Source: Pseudomonadota bacterium
Lineage (GTDB): Bacteria; Pseudomonadota; Gammaproteobacteria; JAADHS01
Assembly: GCA_021821045.1 (NCBI GenBank)
Contig: JAKACW010000006.1
Location: 1-64,000 of the forward strand
Direction of reading: 5' to 3'
DNA: 64,000 nucleotides
Numbering within the stretch: position 1 is the first letter of the stretch; each line of letters begins with the position of its first letter. The notes beneath the pieces are model-generated. The model was not told the origin of the DNA, made no database searches, and worked only from the letters and a program-made list of their open reading frames with translations. Of this stretch, positions 29,634-37,607 are shown piece after piece. Both the position numbers and the translations under genes were made by a program.

Positions 29634-29939
29634 ATGGAGCATCGTTGGTATAAAAGAAAGCTCGATCAAACCGCCGTTGAAGTTTTCCGTGAAGGCAGCT
29701 GGGTGGGGCATGGAACGTTGCGGGATTGCAGCTGCATGGGGGCGTTTGTCGAAGGCGAGATGAATGTTTATCAAGGGCAATTTGTGTCGCTCAAAGCGAA
29801 GCGACCCTATTCTAACGCCGACACTCCCGCGTTGCCGGCGTTAATTGTTCACAAAGAGCAGAGCGGGTTCGGCGTTATGTTTGTAGCGCGGGCCGACGTG
29901 GTTCGCAAGTTTACCAACCGACAAGGAGAGTCGAAATGA
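29634..29939 (+). CDS. PilZ-like domain protein
   Basis: RWYKR (RxxxR) and DCSCMG (DxSxxG) motifs. Confidence 0.6.
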   Translation: MEHRWYKRKLDQTAVEVFREGSWVGHGTLRDCSCMGAFVEGEMNVYQGQFVSLKAKRPYSNADTPALPALIVHKEQSGFGVMFVARADVVRKFTNRQGESK

Positions 29940-30403
29940 AGAGGAAACAGGCAGTGCTGGCGGGTGTCGTGGCGATCGTCGCGACGGGCGTCGTGGCCGA
30001 CGACAAGCATCATGAGGGAAGCAGCGCCAAAACAATGCCCGGCGGGACGGGAATGCTGCATGAAGGCGGGATGCCCATGGTGGATATGAAAACCATGGAG
30101 GAACATATGGAGCAAATGCAGGCTACCCTGAATAAGGCCAGGGCGTCCAAGGATCCGAACGAACGTCAAGCGCTGCTGCAAAAACACATGCAGGAAATGC
30201 ACACCGGCATGGATATGATGAATCACATGGGGGGCATGATGATGCCACAGTCGGCCGGCGGCGCCATGGGTGGCGGCCCGGAGATGGCGCCGGGATCAAA
30301 ACAAATGCAGCAGCAACATGAGGTCATGCAGCAGCGAATGGACATGATGCAGAAGATGATGCAGCACATGATGGATCAACAAGCATTGATGATGGAGAAA
30401 TAG
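29936..30403 (+). CDS. Exported Met/His-rich hypothetical protein
   Basis: Signal peptide; MQQRMDMMQKMMQHMMDQQALMME. Confidence 0.6.
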   Translation: MKRKQAVLAGVVAIVATGVVADDKHHEGSSAKTMPGGTGMLHEGGMPMVDMKTMEEHMEQMQATLNKARASKDPNERQALLQKHMQEMHTGMDMMNHMGGMMMPQSAGGAMGGGPEMAPGSKQMQQQHEVMQQRMDMMQKMMQHMMDQQALMMEK

Positions 30404-30436
30404 TCGCCCTTACACCAACGCGAGGAGTCCCGACAC

Positions 30437-30676
30437 ATGAGCGAACAGTCAACCCGTACGCCCCCCGCGACCGGCGACCCCCCTCCGCAAAATCTGCGCT
30501 GGGCGTGGTGGGGATTTGTTGCCGTCGCGGGCTTTTTCTTGTTGTATGAGCACCTGGCGCATGTGATCGAGTGGTTGCCGTGGGTGCTTTTGCTGGCCTG
30601 CCCGCTACTGCATGTTTTTATGCGCGGCGGGCATGGCAGTCACTCTGATCAAGACAAAGGGCATCGGCATGAGTGA
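30437..30676 (+). CDS. DUF2933-like small membrane protein
   Basis: GFFLLYEHLAHVIEWLPWVLLLACPLLHVFMRGGHGSH. Confidence 0.75.
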   Translation: MSEQSTRTPPATGDPPPQNLRWAWWGFVAVAGFFLLYEHLAHVIEWLPWVLLLACPLLHVFMRGGHGSHSDQDKGHRHE

Positions 30677-31334
30677 TGTCGGACCTGAGTACGGCTTGTG
30701 GAGTTTGGCGATCATCAACGCGGTGGTGTTTATCGCGTTCGCATTTAGCTTTTTCAAGCCGCAAAGCAAAGCCGAGTGGCGCTCATTCGGCGCGTTTTCC
30801 GCGTTCTTGGTGGCGTTGTTCGCCGAGATGTATGGGTTTCCCTTAACCATTTATTTTTTGTCGGGCTGGCTGCAAAGCCGCTTCCCCGACGTAAATTGGT
30901 TGGCCCATGACGCCGGACATTTGCTGGAAATGATGTTCGGCTGGCGCGCCAATCCCCACCTCGGGCCGTTTCACATTCTTAGCATGATCTTCATTGGCGG
31001 CGGTTTTTGGTTGCTCTACGCCGCCTGGCCGGTGTTGTACCGCGCCGCAAAAACGGGTGCGTTGGCGACCACGGGCCCTTACGCCTATGTTCGACACCCG
31101 CAGTACGTCGCTTTTGTTCTGATCATGTTCGGCTTTCTGTTGCAGTGGCCGACCATTTTGACTTTATCGATGTTTCCGGTGTTGGTCTACATGTATACAC
31201 GTCTGGCGCGTCGCGAAGAGCGCGCGGTTCGCCAGGCGTTCGGATCGGCGTACGAGTCTTACGCCGCGGTTACACCGGCCTTTTGTCCGCGCGTTAGCCA
31301 ACTGGTGGGGAATGAGCGAAATCATGTTGGATAA
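30669..31334 (+). CDS. Isoprenylcysteine carboxyl methyltransferase-like membrane protein
   Basis: TTGPYAYVRHPQYVAFVLIMFGFLLQWPT..; ARREERAVRQAFGSAYESYAAVTPAFCPR. Confidence 0.8.
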   Translation: MSDVGPEYGLWSLAIINAVVFIAFAFSFFKPQSKAEWRSFGAFSAFLVALFAEMYGFPLTIYFLSGWLQSRFPDVNWLAHDAGHLLEMMFGWRANPHLGPFHILSMIFIGGGFWLLYAAWPVLYRAAKTGALATTGPYAYVRHPQYVAFVLIMFGFLLQWPTILTLSMFPVLVYMYTRLARREERAVRQAFGSAYESYAAVTPAFCPRVSQLVGNERNHVG

Positions 31335-33018
31335 ATTCATTCACGAGCCGAGGGTCGCCTATTTTTCAATGGAAATCGCATTGAAGAATGAGATTCCGAC
31401 CTACGCCGGTGGGCTTGGCGTCCTGGCCGGCGATACGCTGAGATCGGCGGCGGATTTGGAGTTGCCGATGGTGGCTGTGACTTTGGCAAGCACGGCGGGC
31501 TATTTTCGCCAGTCGATCGGTGAAGACGGGCGGCAGACCGAGCAACCTGAGCCGTGGGAGCCGGCTCGCGTCGCCGAGCCTTTGGAGGCGGTGGTCGCGG
31601 TCACCGTCGAAGGCCGGCGGGTGTGGGTAGGCGGCTGGTTGTACGTGCTCAAAAGTCATATGGGTGGAACGCAACCGGTTATCCTGCTCGACACCGATTT
31701 GGCCCAAAACACGGCGGAGGATCGCCAACTCACGCAGTATCTCTACGGTGGTGACCAATGTTATCGCTTGAAGCAGGAAATTGTGTTGGGCATTGGCGGT
31801 TCCCGCATGTTGCAGGCCCTCGGGTTCGAATTGCGCCAATACCACATGAACGAAGGCCACTCGGCGCTTCTGGCGTTAGAGTTGCTGCGACGCTACTCCT
31901 ATCCGCCAGAAGACCTGCGGCCGGGCGAATCGCCCTACGATATCCGCCGGGTGAGGGAATTATGCTGTTTCACCACCCATACGCCGGTGGAAGCAGGTCA
32001 CGACAAGTTTCCCTACGAAATGGTCAAAGACGTTTTGGGCGAGGTTGTCGATTTTGGCACCCTGCGACAATTGGCTGGCGCGCAGACGCTCAATATGACC
32101 CATCTCGCATTGAACTTGAGCGAATACGTCAACGGTGTCGCGCAGCGGCACGCGGAAGTTTCCCGTCAGTTGTTCCCCGGCTACCGCGTTCACAACGTGA
32201 CCAACGGCGTGCATCCGTTTACGTGGACCAGTCCGCCGTTTCGTAAGCTCTACGATCATCACCTGTCCGGCTGGTGCCACGAACCCGAGTTGCTTATGCG
32301 TGCGGAGTGCTGCATTTCGGACGAGGCGGTTTGGGACGCGCATATCGAGGCGAAACAGCTGTTGATCAATGAGGTCCGCAACCGCACGGGAGTCGCGCTG
32401 GTGCCGGAGTGTTTCACGATCGGATTCGCGCGCCGCATGACGGCATACAAACGGCCCGACTTGCTGTTTTCCGATCTGGAACGACTCAAAGCAATTACGC
32501 GGGAAGAGCCGCTGCAGATCGTCATGGCCGGCAAGGCACACCCGCGCGACGAAGCCGGCAAGCAACTGATCGAACTGTTGCATCGGCACAAACAAGCGCT
32601 CGGTGGCGCCGTGAAGCTTGTGTTTTTGCCGGGTTACGATATGAACACGGCCTTGCTGCTGGCGGCGGGCTGCGATGTTTGGCTCAATACGCCGCTGCGA
32701 CCAATGGAAGCCAGCGGTACCAGTGGTATGAAGGCGGCGTTCAACGGGGTCCCGCAGTTGAGTGTGCTGGACGGTTGGTGGGTGGAAGGATGCGTCGAAG
32801 GCGTAACCGGCTGGGCCATCGGTGACGACACCCCGACCGCCAACGGCAATGATGCCCGAGACATGTACGACAAGCTGCGCGATGTCATTTGGCCCTTATA
32901 CCATCGTGATCGTTCGGCCTGGATCGCGATCATGAAGGGCGCGATCAGCAAGAGCGCAAGCTATTTCAATAGCCATCGCATGATGCGCCGCTATGCGACG
33001 GAGACATATACGCGCTGA
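31312..33018 (+). CDS. glgP: Alpha-glucan phosphorylase family protein
   Basis: RVAYFSMEIALKNEIPTYAGGLGVLAGDTLRSAADL; YHMNEGHSALLALEL; GTSGMKAAFNGVPQLSVLDGWWVEG. Confidence 0.93.
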   Translation: MSEIMLDKFIHEPRVAYFSMEIALKNEIPTYAGGLGVLAGDTLRSAADLELPMVAVTLASTAGYFRQSIGEDGRQTEQPEPWEPARVAEPLEAVVAVTVEGRRVWVGGWLYVLKSHMGGTQPVILLDTDLAQNTAEDRQLTQYLYGGDQCYRLKQEIVLGIGGSRMLQALGFELRQYHMNEGHSALLALELLRRYSYPPEDLRPGESPYDIRRVRELCCFTTHTPVEAGHDKFPYEMVKDVLGEVVDFGTLRQLAGAQTLNMTHLALNLSEYVNGVAQRHAEVSRQLFPGYRVHNVTNGVHPFTWTSPPFRKLYDHHLSGWCHEPELLMRAECCISDEAVWDAHIEAKQLLINEVRNRTGVALVPECFTIGFARRMTAYKRPDLLFSDLERLKAITREEPLQIVMAGKAHPRDEAGKQLIELLHRHKQALGGAVKLVFLPGYDMNTALLLAAGCDVWLNTPLRPMEASGTSGMKAAFNGVPQLSVLDGWWVEGCVEGVTGWAIGDDTPTANGNDARDMYDKLRDVIWPLYHRDRSAWIAIMKGAISKSASYFNSHRMMRRYATETYTR

Positions 33019-33057
33019 GAAGCGGCGAAAGGCCACCCAATTAAGGGGGTTGAGGTC

Positions 33058-33336
33058 ATGGACGGACTGCTTTCATTTCTTTTGTTTGGGGTGTTGTTTT
33101 ATATCATGATGCGCTATGGGTGCGGAGCCCACATGGTGCATGGGCACGGTGGAGGTCGGAAAAGCACCGACCCCGTTTGCGGCATGGAAGTGGAGCCCGA
33201 ACAGGGCTACAGCAAAATGTTTCGCGGTGTCGAATACCGATTTTGCAGTCGCAATTGTTTGGATAAGTTCGACGCGGAGCCGGCGCGATTCCTGGAAGCC
33301 ATCGCCAAGGGAGAGCATAAGGAGAACGAATCATGA
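33058..33336 (+). CDS. YHS-domain small membrane protein
   Basis: TDPVCGMEVEPEQGYSKMFRGVEYRFCSRNCLDKFDAEPARF. Confidence 0.8.
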   Translation: MDGLLSFLLFGVLFYIMMRYGCGAHMVHGHGGGRKSTDPVCGMEVEPEQGYSKMFRGVEYRFCSRNCLDKFDAEPARFLEAIAKGEHKENES

Positions 33337-33602
33337 GAGGGTTGTCGCTGATTGCCGTCGGTCACGCCACCAGTTTATTTTTCGTGATCACGTTTTCCTT
33401 GTGCGTGATATTTGATCTGGTGTTTCCGGAGCAGGCTATGTATGAGACGTGGCAAAAACTATTGCCGGGATTCGAGTGGATTAGCTGGAAGAGCTACTTG
33501 CTGGGTTTGGTCGAAGCCTACGGCTACGGTTGGTTCGTGGCACTGGTATGGGTGCCGTTGTACAACAGCTTCGCGGCGCGAGACTTGCCGCGATCGTCCT
33601 AA
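33333..33602 (+). CDS. DUF5676-like membrane protein
   Basis: LFFVITFSLCVIFDLVFPEQAMYETWQKLLPGFEWISWKSYLLGLVEAYGYGWFVALVWVPLYN. Confidence 0.65.
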   Translation: MRGLSLIAVGHATSLFFVITFSLCVIFDLVFPEQAMYETWQKLLPGFEWISWKSYLLGLVEAYGYGWFVALVWVPLYNSFAARDLPRSS

Positions 33603-33806
33603 CAGGAGAGCGTCAATCTTCGAGTTTATTGTTGCTTAGCAGTAGTGTTCATTTGCAACGCATCATTTTGACGGAGACGCGCCATGGTTACTAATCAGCT
33701 TGCATGAACCGCCGGCAGGGAAGCGGTCTCTGGCCTGCGTGGGTAATTATGCACGGATTTTTCCGGTCAACATGAGTTTGATAGTGAAGTGGAGTAATGT
33801 TGGTGC

Positions 33807-34121
33807 GACGTGCATTCTGAGCTAACTCAAATCACCGGCACCATGGTGCCGGTGATTTTCCAACGGGAAGGCTACCGCAAGTCGCCCATTTTCTTTGTCA
33901 TGGACGACACCAAAGGCGGCCCCGTCTGAATAAAAACAGGCCGTCTCGCGCGGGAGCCATGGGAGTTGGTGATCGACTACTCCTTGGCGACTTTGTATGA
34001 CTTGCGAATCGGTGATCCTTTCATCGTGGCGGACTTCGAGATTCGTATTGCCGGGATCGCCGAAAACACGGCCGCACTGTTTACCGCGTTTGTCTTTATA
34101 AAATACGACGATATGATCTAG
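33807..34121 (+). pseudogene. Fragment of FtsX-like ABC transporter permease with in-frame TGA
   Basis: DVHSELTQITGTMVPVIFQREGYRKSPIFFVMDDTKGGPV*IKTGRLAREPWELVIDYSLATLYDLRIGDPFIVADFEIRIAGIAENTAALFTAFVFIKYDDMI*; TGA at 33927-33929. Confidence 0.55.
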
Positions 34122-34319
34122 GAGATTACTTAAAGTGTCGAAACCTTGACTTAATCAGAGGTTCCCCAGGTAAGCTTTGCTGGCTTGCGGGTGCCAATCA
34201 AGACGCTTACTGTTACGATAGTACGGCCGTAACAGCTATTGGCAGCGTTGAACTAAGTAGCTATTGAGAGAATCATAAGCTTGACCGCTAACTCGCTAAT
34301 AGTTTAGAGTTTTTAGTTA

Positions 34320-34769
34320 ATGAAAAAACGTTCGTTATTTCGAAAATCCGTGATCACGCTTGCGATGCTCGTGGGGCTGTTTTCACAGTTCCAGGCGGTG
34401 TTCGCCTGTGAGCTGATGGGTGGCGAGACCAAGTCCGTTTGCTGTTGTGACGAACCTAGCGGAATGTCCGATATGTCCTCGGGTTGCGACATGGGCGGCG
34501 GCTGCCAGGGGCGGACCGGCCCGGTATCCAGCCCGTCGGATTGCTGTCAGGTTTCCTATGAGCCGGTGCCCAGCGCTGCGGCTATCGCTCCGGAATTCCA
34601 CGCCCAGCAGGTGTTGTTGCTGGTTGCGCCCCAACCTCCGCCTCTTCCTGCCACATTTATACTGCCGGACTTCGCCTCTAACCGAACAAGTTTACGCTTC
34701 AACCATCCCCGCTCTCTCCCCGTCACCGGTACGCATACTTACCTGCTGACCAACCGCTTCCGTATTTGA
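34320..34769 (+). CDS. Exported Cys/Met-rich hypothetical protein upstream of cus operon
   Basis: ACELMGGETKSVCCCDEPSGMSDMSSGCDMGGGCQG. Confidence 0.6.
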   Translation: MKKRSLFRKSVITLAMLVGLFSQFQAVFACELMGGETKSVCCCDEPSGMSDMSSGCDMGGGCQGRTGPVSSPSDCCQVSYEPVPSAAAIAPEFHAQQVLLLVAPQPPPLPATFILPDFASNRTSLRFNHPRSLPVTGTHTYLLTNRFRI

Positions 34770-34887
34770 TCACACCTTCGTTCGTCCACTAGGACGTTTC
34801 CTAGCGTTCGGGTTCGCGCCCCGACGGACGCCATCGTGCGCCCGTCTTGCAGCCCGGCCCATCGGTCACTGACAACGAAGGTGTCAT

Positions 34888-36201
34888 ATGCAAAACAAGT
34901 CTTTTTCTTGGCCACGCCGTGCCAGGGCTGCCGCGCTGATTTGGCTGGCCATAAGCGGTTATTGCGGCGTAACGGCCGCGGCAAACGATAGTTTTCAGCA
35001 CGACTCACAACTTACCCCGGAACAACTGGTGGAGGCCGTGCTGGATCGGAATCCCGATATTCCCGCGATGCAGGCGGCGTGGGAAGCGGCCCGCTCGCGC
35101 ATTGCGCAGGGGGAGGCATTCGATGACCCCATGCTCAGCTATGGCTTCGCCCCGCAAACGGCGGGTGCAAGCGGCATGGATATCGGTCAGAAACTCTCCA
35201 TTTCCCAACGCCTCCCCTGGCCGGGAAAACGGCAACTGCGCGGTGACGCCGCGCGCCTGGAGGCCGACGCCGCACAGCAGAACATTGAATCGGTCCGCCT
35301 GAAACTCGCGGAAGCGGCGCGGGTGGCATTTGCCGATTGGTATTTCGTGCACGCCGCCATCCGGGTCAACGCCGTCAACAAATCCCTGTTGGAGGAAATA
35401 CGCAACATCGCGCAAGTGAAATACGGCGCGGGGCGGGCCTCCAAGCAGGATGTGTTGCGCGCCGAGGTCGAAGTCGCGCTGCTGGAGCACCGCAATATCG
35501 TCCTGGAACGCCAGCGTAAAGCGGCGCTGGCCATGTTGAACACCTTGCTGCAGCGCCAACCCGATACACCGCTGCCGCCGCCATCGGCGTTGCCCGGCGG
35601 CGATGCACTGCCAGGCGTGGTTCAACTGCGCGCCATGGCGCTACAAAACCGTCCCGATATCCACGCCGTGAACGCACGCGTGCAAGCGGGGCAACAACGT
35701 GTGAAGCTGTCCGAGCGCAACACGCTTCCCGACTTCCAGTTGTCCGCCGACTACAACAGCCTCTGGATGCGTGATGAACAACGCCTGATGGTCGGCGTCG
35801 GTATCAACATCCCCCTTTCCGCGAAACACCGCGCCGCCGAGGATGAAGCCCGCGCGGATCTCCTGCGCCTGGATTACACGCGCCAGGAGGTGGTCGTTCA
35901 GCTCCAGGGAGAGGTGCAGCAGGCCTATGACCAGGTGGTGGAGAGCCAGCATGTGCTTGCCCTGTATCAGGACCGCTTGCTGCCCTTGGCCGAGGAAAAC
36001 CTGGCCGCCGCCCGTTCCGATTACGAGGCCGGCCGCGGCAATTTTCTCGACATGATCGGCGCGGAGAAAAACCTGATGCAGGCGCGGCTGCAACTGGAAC
36101 AGGCGCGGGCTGATCACTACCGCCGTAGGGCCTCGCTGGAGCGTGCCGTGGGTGGGCCGCAAGCCCTGCAAAGCATTCAAACCGGGGGGAAGAGTCAATG
36201 A
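34888..36201 (+). CDS. cusC: TolC-family outer-membrane efflux protein (CusC-like)
   Basis: OEP family helices; followed by cusB/cusA with overlaps. Confidence 0.88.
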   Translation: MQNKSFSWPRRARAAALIWLAISGYCGVTAAANDSFQHDSQLTPEQLVEAVLDRNPDIPAMQAAWEAARSRIAQGEAFDDPMLSYGFAPQTAGASGMDIGQKLSISQRLPWPGKRQLRGDAARLEADAAQQNIESVRLKLAEAARVAFADWYFVHAAIRVNAVNKSLLEEIRNIAQVKYGAGRASKQDVLRAEVEVALLEHRNIVLERQRKAALAMLNTLLQRQPDTPLPPPSALPGGDALPGVVQLRAMALQNRPDIHAVNARVQAGQQRVKLSERNTLPDFQLSADYNSLWMRDEQRLMVGVGINIPLSAKHRAAEDEARADLLRLDYTRQEVVVQLQGEVQQAYDQVVESQHVLALYQDRLLPLAEENLAAARSDYEAGRGNFLDMIGAEKNLMQARLQLEQARADHYRRRASLERAVGGPQALQSIQTGGKSQ

Positions 36202-37607
36202 AGATCAGGTATTTGAGTTATATCTTTGCGGCCGTGGCTTTGATCATAGCGGCCGCTGCGCAGGCCGCTGGCGACGGCGATTGGTATGCCGCCGGGCCGT
36301 TCAAGACACGAGTAGCGGTAAACCCCGAGACGCCAAAGGTGGGCAAGAACCAGGTGACGATCTGGGTCCAAGACGCCAGCGGTTCGCCGGTAGCCGGCGC
36401 CAAACTGGAAGCGGTGGCCGTGATGCCGGCCATGGGCAGTATGCCCGCCATGTACGCCCCCGCCGAAATGGCCGAGACGGAACCCGGCCGCTACCAAGGC
36501 GAGTTCGAGCCCTCCATGGGTGGCGAGTGGCCGTTGACCATCAAGATCAGTCATGCCTCGGGTAGCGGGGAGATCACCTTCGATCTCGCCACCGGCCGCC
36601 AGGGCCTGCGCTGTGCCACCTGCGGCGCACAGGCCGACGCGCCTGGCACCATCCACGTCGATCCCGGCCGGCGCCAGCTCATCGGCATCACCACCGGGCA
36701 AGTAAAACGAAAAACCCTGCGCGTGACCATCCGTGCCGCCGGCAGTGTCCAGTATGACGAGACACGGTTGAACGACGTGGCGCTGAAGTTCAATGGCTGG
36801 ATCGGCGAGCTGTACGCCGACTCCCTCGGCAAGGCAGTGCGCAAAGGCCAACCCCTGTTCACCGTTTATAGTCCCGATTTACTGGCGGCTCAGGAGGAGT
36901 ACCTGGAGACGCGGCGCCGCGCGGATCACGGCGGCCAGCGCCTGGAGGCCGCACGCCGGCGCCTGCGTCTGTGGGACCTCGGTGACGCACAAATCGCCGA
37001 TCTGGAACGCCAGGGACATGCCCAGGAATACGTGCCCATACTCGCGCCCGCCGACGGCGTCATCGTGGACAAAGCCGTGGTCGCGGGATCGGCCTTCATG
37101 GCCGGTCAGCGGCTGTTACGCACCGCCGGCCTCGACCGGGTCTGGGTGGAGGCGCAGGTCTATGACTATGAACTGCCGCTCATCGCGACTGGCATGAAAG
37201 CCACGGTGACGCTGCCCGAACTTCAGGACCGCGAGTTCGAGGGGACGGTGGATTATGTCTACCCCTACCTGCAAGGCGACACCCGCACCGCCCGGATCCG
37301 TGTGGTGCTCGATAACCGCGACGGCTTCTTGCGCCCCGACATGTATGTGCAGGTGCGGCTCCAGGCCGACCTGGGCAAGCGCCTCGTCGTCCCCGAGGAG
37401 GCCGTGCTCTTCAGCGGCGAAAACCGCATCGTGTTTCTCGATCTGGGCGACGGCAAGCTCGCACCGCGCAAGATCAAGACCGGCCAGCGCAGCCGTCAGT
37501 GGATAGAAGTGCTGGACGGCCTGAATGAGGGCGACGCGGTCGTCACCTCGGGCAACTTCCTCATCGCCGCCGAGAGCAAACTGAAAGCGGGGGTGGACCA
37601 ATGGTGA
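36198..37607 (+). CDS. cusB: RND periplasmic adaptor (CusB-like) with N-terminal YtkA/FixH-like region
   Basis: VYSPDLLAAQEEYLETRR, LAPADGVIVDKAVVAGSAF, typical HlyD/CusB; N-terminal VNPETPKVGKNQVTIWVQDASGSPVAGAKLEAVAVMPAMGSMPAM. Confidence 0.9.
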   Translation: MKIRYLSYIFAAVALIIAAAAQAAGDGDWYAAGPFKTRVAVNPETPKVGKNQVTIWVQDASGSPVAGAKLEAVAVMPAMGSMPAMYAPAEMAETEPGRYQGEFEPSMGGEWPLTIKISHASGSGEITFDLATGRQGLRCATCGAQADAPGTIHVDPGRRQLIGITTGQVKRKTLRVTIRAAGSVQYDETRLNDVALKFNGWIGELYADSLGKAVRKGQPLFTVYSPDLLAAQEEYLETRRRADHGGQRLEAARRRLRLWDLGDAQIADLERQGHAQEYVPILAPADGVIVDKAVVAGSAFMAGQRLLRTAGLDRVWVEAQVYDYELPLIATGMKATVTLPELQDREFEGTVDYVYPYLQGDTRTARIRVVLDNRDGFLRPDMYVQVRLQADLGKRLVVPEEAVLFSGENRIVFLDLGDGKLAPRKIKTGQRSRQWIEVLDGLNEGDAVVTSGNFLIAAESKLKAGVDQW

